Positions 27,401 to 34,353 of a stretch of 64,000 nt of DNA are shown here, in pieces. Made by a program: the position numbers and the translations under genes. Under the pieces are notes generated by a model. That model saw nothing but the letters and a program-made list of their open reading frames with translations, was not told where the DNA came from and did no database searches. Each line of letters starts with the position of its first letter. Position 1 is the first letter of the stretch. Location of the stretch: positions 1-64,000 of the forward strand of contig JAEZGJ010000065.1 in the NCBI GenBank assembly GCA_023416965.1. The letters are read 5' to 3'. This stretch comes from Pseudomonadota bacterium. Its GTDB lineage: Bacteria > Pseudomonadota > Alphaproteobacteria > Rhizobiales > Phreatobacteraceae.

Positions 27401-28162
27401 GGAGCCCCACAGGATGAGGAAGCCGGAATTGTACCAGTCGGCCGATTCCGGCACGTCCGTCTGCTCGCCCCAGGTCTGCGGCGATGCCGGCGGCAGGTCG
27501 CAGTACCAGTCGTAGAAGGACATGCAGACGCCGCCGAGCAGCGACAGGTAGCGCGAGCCGGCCGCGTAGGAGACCATCGACATGGCCGGGATCGGCGAGA
27601 AGCCGTAGATGCGGTCGGGCCCGTAGGTCTTGGCCGTATAGGCGTTGGCGGCGGCAACGATCTCGTTGGTCTCGTCCCAGCTCGAGCGCACGAAGCCGCC
27701 ATGGCCGCGCTTGGAGGTGTAGCTCTTCCGCTTCTCGGGGTTCTCGACGATGGAGGCCCAGGCCGCCACCGGCGTCATGGTGGCCCGCGCCTCGCGCCAG
27801 AGCTTGGCGAGCCGCGAGCGGACCATCGGGTACTTCACCCGGTTGCCGGAATAGAGGTACCAGGAATAGGAGGCGCCGCGCGAACAGCCGCGGGGCTCGT
27901 GGTTGGGCAGTTCCGGCCGCGTACGCGGATAGTCGGTCTGCTGCGTCTCCCAGGTGACGATCCCGCCCTTGACGTAGATCTTCCAGGAGCAGGAGCCGGT
28001 GCAGTTCGCCCCGTGGGTGGAGCGGACGATCTTGTCGGACTGCCAGCGCTTGCGATAGCCGTCCTCCCAGCCGCGGTCCTCGCTGGTGGTGATGCCGTGG
28101 CCCCCGGAGAAGGAGCCCTGCGGGCGGCTGAAGAAGCTCAGTCGATCGAGAAAATGCGACAT
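24404..28162 (-). CDS. narG: Respiratory nitrate reductase alpha subunit NarG
   Basis: The 1252-residue catalytic subunit reduces nitrate to nitrite at a bis-MGD molybdenum centre on the cytoplasmic side. Near residue 50 the FS0 cluster motif with its histidine ligand is present (HGANCTGSCSWKIYVKGG, then EPRGCSRGASYSWY). The conserved DWYCDLPPASPQTWGEQTD region follows near 220. Size, N-terminal twin-arginine-free start (MSHFLDRLSFF) and order narG-narH are those of the membrane-bound NarGHI enzyme. It begins 17 bases after narK. No frameshift or missing ligand was noticed. Confidence 0.98.
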   Translation of the reverse strand: MSHFLDRLSFFSRPQGSFSGGHGITTSEDRGWEDGYRKRWQSDKIVRSTHGANCTGSCSWKIYVKGGIVTWETQQTDYPRTRPELPNHEPRGCSRGASYSWYLYSGNRVKYPMVRSRLAKLWREARATMTPVAAWASIVENPEKRKSYTSKRGHGGFVRSSWDETNEIVAAANAYTAKTYGPDRIYGFSPIPAMSMVSYAAGSRYLSLLGGVCMSFYDWYCDLPPASPQTWGEQTDVPESADWYNSGFLILWGSNVPQTRTPDAHFYTEARYRGAKSVVICPDYSEASKFADLWISVKQGTDAALAMAMGHVILKEFYVERQAAYFHDYVRQYSDMPMLVRLVEQDGRLVPERQLRASDFQGALGETNNPEWKTVAIDEATGEICVPHGSVGFRWGEKGKWNLEEKDSSGHATRLRLTLDGPGRAFADVAFPYFGNIPHEHFASTTDESILTRKVPVKRVTLADGEALVATVHDLMLANYGVDRGYVGDSTPASYDETGPYTPAWAESITGVPRDQIITVAREFARNAEKTRGRSMVIIGAAMNHWYHADMNYRGVINMLVMCGCIGQSGGGWSHYVGQEKLRPQSGWAPLAFALDWARPPRQQNSTSAFYVNTDQWRYETVSPDEILSPTAPKGDWDGAIIDYNVRAVRMGWLPAYPTLQENSLEIAAKAEAAGLEVKDYVAKAVKTGELNFAWEDPDNRRNWPRNLFVWRSNLLGSSGKGHEYFLKHLLGTTHGVLGKDLGGFGGKKPKEVKWHEEAPEGKLDLLVTLDFRMSTTCVYSDIVLPTATWYEKNDLNTSDMHPFIHPLTAAVDPVWESRSDWEIYKGIARTFSRVAPEVLGVEKDVVLTPIMHDSPGEIAQPFDVKDWKKGEIEPIPGRTMPAVTVVERDYPNLYARFTSLGPLMAKVGNGGKGMAWNTEHEVQLLKELNGEHRDGPTKGLAKIETDIDATEVILMMAPETNGEVAVKAWTSLGGFTGLDHTHLATPKEDEKIRFRDVVAQPRKIISSPIWSGLESEKVCYNAGYTNVHELIPWRTLSGRQQLYQDHLWMRAFGEALCVYRPPVDLKATKPVIGLKPNGQKQVVLNFITPHQKWGIHSTYTDNLMMLTLSRGGPIVWLSEEDAASAGIVDNDWIEAFNANGALVARAVVSQRMKTGTVFMYHAQEKIVNVPGSETTGNRGGIHNSVTRAVLKPTHMIGGYAQLAYGFNYYGTIGTNRDEFVIVRKLANVDWLERPFDEAKARQGAAPAVAAE

Positions 28163-28179
28163 GGCCGGGTCTCCGGGAC

Positions 28180-30927
28180 TTACTGCGCGGGCTGAAGGAG
28201 GGGAGCGGGGTCACGGCGCCGTTCGACGTCGTGGAGGACGCCGCCCTTGCGCGTGTAGACCGCCCAGGTGATGGCGATGCAGGTGAGGTAGAAGGCGAAG
28301 AAGGCCCACAGCGCGCCGTTGACCGCGCCGGTCATGGCGATGGAGGTGCCGTAGGCCTTGGGGATGAAGAAGCCGCCATAGGCGCCGATGGCCGAGGAGA
28401 AGCCGATGATCGCGGCCGCCTCCATCTCCGCCTGACGGGCGCGGGTCGGCTCGTCCACTCCCGGCATCAGCCGCGCCATGTCCTTGCGCATGATCGCGGG
28501 GATCATCTGGAAGGTGGAGGCATTGCCGATGCCGGTCAGGCAGAACAGCGCCATGAAGCTGGCGAAGAAGCCGAGGAAGGCGCCGGGCTGGTCCTTGATG
28601 GTGATGAAGTAGAGCACCGACAGGACCGCCACCGCCATGCCGGCGAAGACCCACAGGGTCACCCGGCCGCCACCCCACCGGTCCGAGACCCAGCCGGTGA
28701 GCGAGCGCGACATGGCGCCGACCAGCGGTCCGAGGAAGGCGAGCTGCAGGGCGTTGACGTCCGGGAACAGCGTCTTGGTCAGCAGCGGGAAGCCGGCGGA
28801 ATAGCCGATGAAGGAACCGAAGGTGCCGACATAGAGCCAGCACATGATCCAGTTGTGCCGGCGCTGGAAGATGACGGCCTGCTGAGCGAAGGAAGCCTTC
28901 ATGCTGGCGAGATCGTCCATGCCGAACCAGGCGGCGATGGCCGAGGCGGCGATGAAGGGAACCCAGATGTAGCCGGCGTTCTGCAGGAACAGCCGCTCGC
29001 CGGTGGACGCCAACTGGGCCTCGCCGCCGAGGGCGCCGAAGACGCCCGCGGTGATCACCAGCGGCACCACGAACTGCACGACGGAGACGCCGAGATTGCC
29101 GAGACCCGCGTTCAGAGCCAGCGCATTGCCCTTCTCGGCCTTCGGGAAGAAGAAGGCGATATTGGCCATGGACGAGGCGAAATTGGCGCCGCCGAAGCCG
29201 CAGAGCAGCGCGAGGGCGAGGAAGATGACGTAGGGGGTGGACGGGTTCTGCACCGCGAGGCCGATGCCCACCGCCGGGATCATCAGCGACCAGGTGGCGA
29301 GCGTCGTCCACAACCGTCCGCCGAAGATCGGAGGCATGAAGCCGTAGACGATGCGCATGGTGGCGCCCGACAGGGCCGGCAGGGCCGCGAGCCAGAACAG
29401 CTGGTCGGTGGTGAAGCGGAAACCGACAGCCGGCAGCTTGGCGACCACCACCGACCAGACCATCCAGACCGCGAAGGCGAGCAGGAGGTTGGGGATGGAG
29501 ATCCACAGGTTGCGGCGGGCGACCGCCCTGCCCTTCGCGGCCCAGTAGGCCGGGTCCTCGGGCGACCAGTCCTGGATGGCGCCGGAGGCGGCGAGCACGC
29601 CCTGCTGGGCCTTGCCGTGCACCGGCTGCATCTCGGGGAGTTCCGGCAGGCTGGCCCGCGGCACCCCCTGCTCGCGCGCCTCGCGCTCCATCGCCATGAT
29701 GGCGAAGTGCATCCAGACGAGCGCCACGGCGGCGATCAGGAAGAGCAGCCAGAAGCAGCTCTGCCAGACGCCGGTGAGGTCGTTGAGCAGGCCGAAGACG
29801 ATCGGCAGGACGAAGCCGCCGAGGCCGCCGATGAGACCGACAATGCCGCCGACCGGGCCGACGCGGTTGGGATAGTAGACGGGGATGTGCTTGTAGACCG
29901 CCGCCTTGCCGAGGCTCATGAAGAAGCCGAGCACGAAGGCGATGACGATGAAGGCGACGAGGCCGATCTCGAGGTGGAAGGTGACGGTGCCGGTGGTGGT
30001 GCGCACCACATAGTCGGCCGGCGGATAGGACAGGAGGAAGGTGCAGACCACCGAGACCATGAAGGTCCAGTACATGACGGTGCGCGCGCCGAACTTGTCG
30101 GAGAGGTGGCCGCCATAGGCGCGGAAGATCGAGGCCGGGACCGAATAGGCGGCCCCCACCATGCCGGCGGTGGCGATGTCGAGGCCATAGACGCCGATGA
30201 GATAGCGAGGCAGCCACAGCGCCAGCGCGACGAAGGCGCCGAAGACGAAGAAGTAGTAAAGGGCGAAGCGCCAGACCTGGACGTTCTTCAGCGGCTCGAG
30301 CAGGGCCGAGATCGGCTCGGGCTTGAGGCCGAGGGAGCGGCGGCGCGCGAGGTCCGGGTCGTCCTTCGTGCCGAGCCAGAACACGACGGTCATGACCGCG
30401 AGCGCGAGAGCCCAGATCACGGCGACGGTCCGCCAGCCATAGGCGATCATGACGAAGGGCGCGGCGAACTTGGTGACGGCGGCGCCGACATTGCCGGCGC
30501 CAAAAATCCCCAGCGCCGTCCCCTGCTTCTCCTTCGGGTACCACTTCGACACATAGGTGACGCCGACGGCGAAGGAGCCGCCGGCGATGCCGACGCCGAG
30601 GGCGGCGAGAAGGAAGGTCGGGTAGTCGTAGGCGAAGGTCAGCAGCAGCGTTGCCACCGCGGCAGCCAGCATGGTCGCCGCATAGACGATGCGGCCGCCA
30701 TACTGGTCGGCCCAGATGCCGAGGATCAGGCGGATGAGCGATCCGGTCAGGATCGGCGTGCCGACGAGGAGACCGAACTGGGTCTCGGTGAGCCCCAGGT
30801 CGCGTTTGATCTGGACGCCGATGATCGAAAAGATCGTCCAGACAGCGAAGCAGAGCGTGAAGGCGAGGGTCGACAGCCAGAGCGCGCGGCTCTGGTCGGA
30901 CCTGGACGGGGCTGACGGGATCGTCAT
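28180..30927 (-). CDS. narK: Fused NarK1-NarK2 nitrate/nitrite transporter
   Basis: A 915-residue major facilitator protein made of two complete 12-helix NarK units in one chain, as known from Paracoccus. The first unit (about 10-440) resembles the nitrate/proton symporter type, the second (about 480-900) the nitrate/nitrite antiporter type. Nitrate-signature glycine stretches are visible (FGAGNVGAAVTKF in the first, NAGLGNLGVSVVQF in the second). The ATG at 30927 is preferred to a GTG at 30978 because an FNR box centred at 31011.5 predicts transcription from about 30970, downstream of that GTG. It leads the nar operon. Confidence 0.95.
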   Translation of the reverse strand: MTIPSAPSRSDQSRALWLSTLAFTLCFAVWTIFSIIGVQIKRDLGLTETQFGLLVGTPILTGSLIRLILGIWADQYGGRIVYAATMLAAAVATLLLTFAYDYPTFLLAALGVGIAGGSFAVGVTYVSKWYPKEKQGTALGIFGAGNVGAAVTKFAAPFVMIAYGWRTVAVIWALALAVMTVVFWLGTKDDPDLARRRSLGLKPEPISALLEPLKNVQVWRFALYYFFVFGAFVALALWLPRYLIGVYGLDIATAGMVGAAYSVPASIFRAYGGHLSDKFGARTVMYWTFMVSVVCTFLLSYPPADYVVRTTTGTVTFHLEIGLVAFIVIAFVLGFFMSLGKAAVYKHIPVYYPNRVGPVGGIVGLIGGLGGFVLPIVFGLLNDLTGVWQSCFWLLFLIAAVALVWMHFAIMAMEREAREQGVPRASLPELPEMQPVHGKAQQGVLAASGAIQDWSPEDPAYWAAKGRAVARRNLWISIPNLLLAFAVWMVWSVVVAKLPAVGFRFTTDQLFWLAALPALSGATMRIVYGFMPPIFGGRLWTTLATWSLMIPAVGIGLAVQNPSTPYVIFLALALLCGFGGANFASSMANIAFFFPKAEKGNALALNAGLGNLGVSVVQFVVPLVITAGVFGALGGEAQLASTGERLFLQNAGYIWVPFIAASAIAAWFGMDDLASMKASFAQQAVIFQRRHNWIMCWLYVGTFGSFIGYSAGFPLLTKTLFPDVNALQLAFLGPLVGAMSRSLTGWVSDRWGGGRVTLWVFAGMAVAVLSVLYFITIKDQPGAFLGFFASFMALFCLTGIGNASTFQMIPAIMRKDMARLMPGVDEPTRARQAEMEAAAIIGFSSAIGAYGGFFIPKAYGTSIAMTGAVNGALWAFFAFYLTCIAITWAVYTRKGGVLHDVERRRDPAPLLQPAQ

Positions 30928-30994
30928 GACGGAAGCCTTGGGTGGCTGTGGCTGCGAGGCCGCGAGGAACGGCGTCACCCAAGGCGAAAGCGCG

Positions 30995-31018
30995 TCAATC
31001 TGTATTGATTGAAATCAA
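30995..31018 (-). promoter_or_regulatory. FNR-type box upstream of narK (with an overlapping second palindrome)
   Basis: TTGAT-TGAA-ATCAA at 31005-31018 is a perfect match to the FNR/FixK consensus TTGAT-N4-ATCAA. Its centre lies 84 bases from the narK ATG, so a class-II position (-41.5) would put transcription at about 30970 with a leader of some 43 bases. A second perfect palindrome, TCAAT-CTGT-ATTGA (30995-31008), overlaps it by four bases. Activation of the nar operon under low oxygen or with nitrate/NO is the natural reading. Confidence 0.85.
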
Positions 31019-31074
31019 CCGTCCTGCCCGCATCTTCAATAAAGCGACAGTATTGATGCGTCGCACACCCCGAT

Positions 31075-31132
31075 TTGATAGAAATATCGCGGGGTATTGA
31101 TTAATATCGTCTTCTAGTTTGACATTTGTCAA
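31075..31132 (+). promoter_or_regulatory. Cluster of FNR-like sites before the Crp/Fnr gene
   Basis: TTGAT-AGAA-ATATC (31075-31088) and TTGAT-TAAT-ATCGT (31097-31110) are imperfect FNR-like boxes. TTGAC-ATTT-GTCAA (31119-31132) is a perfect palindrome ending six bases before the regulator's ATG. The heptamer TATTGAT occurs three times in the gap (31003, 31051 and 31095). The last palindrome overlaps the expected ribosome-site region, a position suited to repression, so the regulator may control itself as well as narK. Confidence 0.6.
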
Positions 31133-31138
31133 TTTCTA

Positions 31139-31861
31139 ATGCAGAGGATGGTGGCGGAGATCCCGACATTGCGCGCCGAAGACACCCAGACCGTCCGGTC
31201 CCTGCCGCTCTTCTCCGACATCAGCGAGTCGCAATTCGGCGCGCTGATGGGCGCGGCCTTCCTGCAGCGTTTCCCCGCGCAGACCCAGCTCATCCACGAG
31301 GGCGACCAGGCCGATTTCCTGCATGTGATCGTGGAAGGGATGGTGGAGATGTTCTCCACCAGCGACGGCGAGGAGACGACCATCGGCTTCCTCGAGCCGG
31401 TCTCCACCTTCATCCTGGCGGCGGTCCTGGTGGAGAAGGTCTATCTGCAATCGGCGCGCACGCTGGAGCCATCGCGCATCCTGATGATCCCGGCCCCGGC
31501 GATCCGCGACGTCTTCGCCCGCGACCCCGCCTTCGCCGGCTCGGTCGTGCGCGAACTCGCCGAGCGCTACCGCGAGGTGGTGCGCCAGTTGAAGAGCCAG
31601 AAGATGCGTTCGGGGCTGGAACGCCTCGCCGCCTGGCTGCTCGCCCGCGGAACCCGCCGCGGCGACACCATCGAGGTGCGCATTCCCTTCGAGAAGGCCA
31701 AGCTCGCCAGCTTCCTCGGCATGACCCGCGAAAGTCTGTCGCGCAGTTTCGCGGCTCTCGCCGATCACGGCGTGACCGTCAGGGGCCGCGTGATCACCTG
31801 CCACAGGCCCGAGACCCTGGCGCGGCTCGCCCGGACCGACGGCGGGCCGGACACGCTCTGA
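31139..31861 (+). CDS. Crp/Fnr family transcriptional regulator (NarR/DNR-like)
   Basis: A 240-residue regulator with an N-terminal cyclic-nucleotide-type sensor fold (about 25-140), a long dimer helix and a C-terminal winged helix (KLASFLGMTRESLSRSFAAL). The recognition helix carries E..SR as in FNR, which matches the TTGAT boxes in front of narK. It has no N-terminal cysteine cluster (one Cys only, near the end), so it is not an oxygen-sensing FNR; heme- or NO-sensing DNR/NarR-type proteins are the better comparison. No ribosome site is visible before the ATG at 31139. It is divergent from narK and is its likely activator. Confidence 0.9.
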   Translation: MQRMVAEIPTLRAEDTQTVRSLPLFSDISESQFGALMGAAFLQRFPAQTQLIHEGDQADFLHVIVEGMVEMFSTSDGEETTIGFLEPVSTFILAAVLVEKVYLQSARTLEPSRILMIPAPAIRDVFARDPAFAGSVVRELAERYREVVRQLKSQKMRSGLERLAAWLLARGTRRGDTIEVRIPFEKAKLASFLGMTRESLSRSFAALADHGVTVRGRVITCHRPETLARLARTDGGPDTL

Positions 31862-31917
31862 GGCCCCTGCCCTCCGCGCCACCAGCGCACAGGCGCGACC
31901 CCAACCGCACCACCATC

Positions 31918-31946
31918 TTGACGTACCTTCGGCTTGCCATGATACT
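31918..31946 (+). promoter_or_regulatory. Promoter of the arsR-type gene
   Basis: TTGACG (31918-31923) and GATACT (31941-31946) are separated by 17 bases and resemble a housekeeping sigma promoter (5/6 and 4/6 of the consensus). Transcription would begin around 31952-31954, exactly at the ATG chosen for the regulator. Confidence 0.6.
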
Positions 31947-31965
31947 TAAGCAAATGCTTCAGTAT
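31942..31965. promoter_or_regulatory. Inverted repeat operator over the ArsR start codon
   Basis: ATACTTAAGCA (31942-31952) and TGCTTCAGTAT (31955-31965) are inverted repeats with ten of eleven positions paired around a two-base centre. The 24-base element overlaps the -10 box and the start codon. Dimeric ArsR/SmtB proteins bind such imperfect AT-rich palindromes in their own promoters, so this is a probable autorepression operator. Confidence 0.75.
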
Positions 31966-32301
31966 CAGCCGCACCCCCTCGATCGTGCCTTCCACGCCCT
32001 CTGTGATCCCGCGCGTCGGGCCATGGTGGAACGCTTGAGCATCGGCCCAGCTTCGGTCAGCGACCTCGCGAGGCCGCTGCCCATGACCCTGTCGGCGGTG
32101 GTCCAGCACCTGAAGGTCCTTGAGGAGGCCGGTCTCGTGAGGAGCGCGAAGGTCGGCCGCGTCCGGACCTGTTCACTCGACATCGGCGCGATGGACCGCG
32201 TCGAGACCTGGATCGCCGAGAGAAAGCGGTTCTGGGAACGCCAGTACGACCAGCTCGAAGCCTATCTTGCCAGGACCGCCGCGGAGAACAGCGACCCATG
32301 A
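31954..32301 (+). CDS. ArsR family transcriptional regulator
   Basis: A 115-residue winged-helix repressor. The DNA-binding part is clear (DPARRAMVERLSIGPASVSDLARPL, then MTLSAVVQHLKVLEEAGLV, residues 21-66). It lacks the CxC metal site of ArsR/SmtB metal sensors, and belongs to the group paired with SRPBCC proteins. I chose the ATG at 31954, not the one at 31939, because the latter lies upstream of the -10 box; the transcript would then be leaderless. The stop overlaps the SRPBCC gene by four bases. Confidence 0.9.
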   Translation: MLQYQPHPLDRAFHALCDPARRAMVERLSIGPASVSDLARPLPMTLSAVVQHLKVLEEAGLVRSAKVGRVRTCSLDIGAMDRVETWIAERKRFWERQYDQLEAYLARTAAENSDP

Positions 32302-32771
32302 CCATCACCAATGCCAGCTTCACCATCGAACGGGTGCTGAACGCGTCGCCGGCCCGCGTCTTTGCGGCCTATACAACGATCGAGGCGAAGAGCGCCTGGT
32401 TCAGGGCCCCGGCGGATATCGAGACCCTCGAGCGGCATCTCGACTTCCGCGTCGGCGGCACGGAGCGCTTCCACGCCCGCTGGCCGAGCGGCATGGTCAC
32501 CGACTTCCAGGCGACCTATCACGACATTGTCGAGAACGAGCGGATCATCCTCGTCTACGACCTGTTCCACGACCAGAATAAGCTCTCCGTCTCGCTTCTG
32601 ACGCTGGAGTTCAGGGCCGAGGGCGACAACACCCGCCTCCTGCACACGGAACAGGGCTCCTACCTCGTCGGCGGCGTCGAAGCAGTCCAGGGCCGCGAGC
32701 ATGGCACCACCTGGCATATCGACAATCTGGTGGCTGTGATCGAAGGCCGCGAGCCGAGGGCCTTCTCATGA
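32298..32771 (+). CDS. SRPBCC family protein (AHSA1-like)
   Basis: A 157-residue single-domain protein of the START-like SRPBCC fold (Activator of Hsp90 ATPase 1-like subgroup). It opens with the family pattern FTIERVLNASPARVFAAYT (about residues 8-26), followed by a WFRAP turn and RVGGTERFHARWP near 50-64. Such proteins bind hydrophobic ligands in a cavity. It overlaps both neighbours by four bases (arsR upstream, glutathione transferase downstream), so the three form one coupled operon. Arrangement ArsR-SRPBCC is common in proteobacteria, and the ligand is usually unknown. Confidence 0.93.
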   Translation: MTITNASFTIERVLNASPARVFAAYTTIEAKSAWFRAPADIETLERHLDFRVGGTERFHARWPSGMVTDFQATYHDIVENERIILVYDLFHDQNKLSVSLLTLEFRAEGDNTRLLHTEQGSYLVGGVEAVQGREHGTTWHIDNLVAVIEGREPRAFS

Positions 32772-33421
32772 CCATCGAACTCTTCGCCCATCCGTTCTCG
32801 TCCTACTGCCAGAAGGCGCTCATCGCCTTCTACGAGAACGACGTGCCCTTCACCTACCGGATGATCGAGGACGCGGGGGTCGGCGACGAACTCGCGGCGC
32901 TGTGGCCGATGAAGCGCTTTCCCATCCTGCGCGAAAACGGCGAGGTCGTGCTGGAAGCCTCCATCGTCATGGAATACCTGCAGATCCACCATCCCGGCCC
33001 GACGCGGCTGGTCCCGGACGAACCGACGCTTGCCCTGGAGGCGCGGATGCTCGACCGCGTCTTCGACAATTATGTCATGACGCCCCAGGGCAAGTTCGTC
33101 TTCGACGCGCTGCGGCCGGCGGAACACCGCGACCCCCACGGCGTCGAAGAGGCTCGCAAGATGCTGGAGACCAGCTATGCTTGGCTCGACGAGCGCATGC
33201 GGGGGCGGACCTGGGCGGTGGGGGAGAGCTTCACCCTCGCCGACTGCGCCGCTGCGCCGGCCCTGTTCTACGCGGACTGGACCCATCCGATCTCCGCGCG
33301 TTTCGGGAGCCTCCGCGCCTATCGAACCCGTCTGCTGCAGCGGCCGTCCTTTGCCCGCGCGGTGGAGGAGGCGCGCCCGTTCCGGCACTATTTTCCTCTC
33401 GGAGCGCCTGATCGGGACTAG
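32768..33421 (+). CDS. Glutathione S-transferase family protein
   Basis: A 217-residue cytosolic glutathione transferase. The N-terminal thioredoxin-like domain is recognisable from ELFAHPFSSYCQKALIAFYE (residues 4-23), FPILRENGEVVLEASIVMEYL (56-76) with the glutathione-contacting E-[AS]-S pattern. The C-terminal helical domain holds GRTWAVGESFTLADCAAAP. It is the third gene of the ArsR operon (four-base overlap), which suggests detoxification of an electrophile that the regulator responds to. Confidence 0.94.
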   Translation: MTIELFAHPFSSYCQKALIAFYENDVPFTYRMIEDAGVGDELAALWPMKRFPILRENGEVVLEASIVMEYLQIHHPGPTRLVPDEPTLALEARMLDRVFDNYVMTPQGKFVFDALRPAEHRDPHGVEEARKMLETSYAWLDERMRGRTWAVGESFTLADCAAAPALFYADWTHPISARFGSLRAYRTRLLQRPSFARAVEEARPFRHYFPLGAPDRD

Positions 33422-33597
33422 GATGCGCCCTCACCATGGTGTCGGCCGGAACCGACGAGGGCAACGAGACCAGATCGGCGTTCCGAGGTCCGCAGGCCCT
33501 CCGTTCCGCAGGTGGCGTTCGCAACCCGGCGTCGCGACACGGCGCCGGAGTGGGGTCGCACCCGCGATCCAGTGCCGTATTCCAGCCGCGCCCGGCT

Positions 33598-34353
33598 TCA
33601 GGACCGCCCGCCGTCGACGGAGAGCACCTGGCCGCTGATCCAGGAGGCTTGCTCGCCGGCGAGGAAGACGACGGCGTGGGCGACGTCCGCGGCGGTGCCG
33701 AGGCGGCGGGTGTGAATGGAATCGAGGAGGCGTTTCTGGCCATCGGCGCCATAGGCGTTCCACTGCCGCTCGGTCGCGGGATTGGAGCGGACGAAACCGG
33801 GGGCGACGGCATTGCAGGTGATGCCGAGCGGGCCGAGGTCCTGGCTGAGTTGCTTCGTCAGCCCGACCAGCGCGTGCTTGGCCGCCGTATAGGCCTGGAT
33901 GCCGGTGAGGCTCGGTCGCAGTCCGGCGCCCGAGGCGATGTTGACGATGCGGCCGAACCCGGCCTCTGCCATGGGCACCGACGCTGCTTGGGCGAGCCAG
34001 AAGGCGCCGTCCACATTGGCCTCGAACAGCACCTTCCAGTCGCGCTCGGTGATCTCCGCGATCGGCCTGCCAACCTGCCCGCGGACACCCCCCGCGGCAT
34101 TGACCACGATGTCGATGCGGCCATGGCCGGCGATGACCGACCCGACGAGATCGTGTGCGGCCGCCCGGCTGGACACATCGAGGACACGGGCCTCGAAGCC
34201 GTTCCCGGCGGCAAAGGCGCCGACACCCTCGGCGTCGAGGTCCGCTGCGACGATGGTCGCCCCCGCCGCCTTGAGTTCCAGCGCGATGGCCTGGCCGATG
34301 CCCTGTGCGGCACCCGTGACCAGAGCGAGCCGTCCCGTCAGGTCGATGCGCAT
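33598..34353 (-). CDS. SDR family NAD(P)-dependent oxidoreductase
   Basis: A 251-residue classical short-chain dehydrogenase. The nucleotide-binding TGAAQGIG (residues 14-21), the NAAGG structural motif (about 86-90), catalytic Ser (IASGAGLRPS) and YTAAK (Tyr-Lys pair near 155) are all present. DLD after the second strand suggests a preference for NAD. The first 16 bases overlap the ketopantoate-reductase-like gene, so translation is probably coupled. Substrate is not evident; it is the distal gene of a leftward unit starting with the peptide-type ABC binding protein. Confidence 0.93.
   Translation of the reverse strand: MRIDLTGRLALVTGAAQGIGQAIALELKAAGATIVAADLDAEGVGAFAAGNGFEARVLDVSSRAAAHDLVGSVIAGHGRIDIVVNAAGGVRGQVGRPIAEITERDWKVLFEANVDGAFWLAQAASVPMAEAGFGRIVNIASGAGLRPSLTGIQAYTAAKHALVGLTKQLSQDLGPLGITCNAVAPGFVRSNPATERQWNAYGADGQKRLLDSIHTRRLGTAADVAHAVVFLAGEQASWISGQVLSVDGGRS

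Noticed and set aside
28231..30915. An 894-codon open frame on the plus strand opposite narK
   Set aside because: It mirrors the third-position GC bias of narK; the sequence is low-complexity and acidic without any domain.
30976..30978. GTG at 30976-30978 as start of narK
   Set aside because: The FNR box places transcription at about 30970, downstream of this codon, and there is no ribosome site.
31939..31941. ATG at 31939 as start of the ArsR gene
   Set aside because: It lies upstream of the predicted -10 box, so it would not be in the transcript; no ribosome site precedes it.
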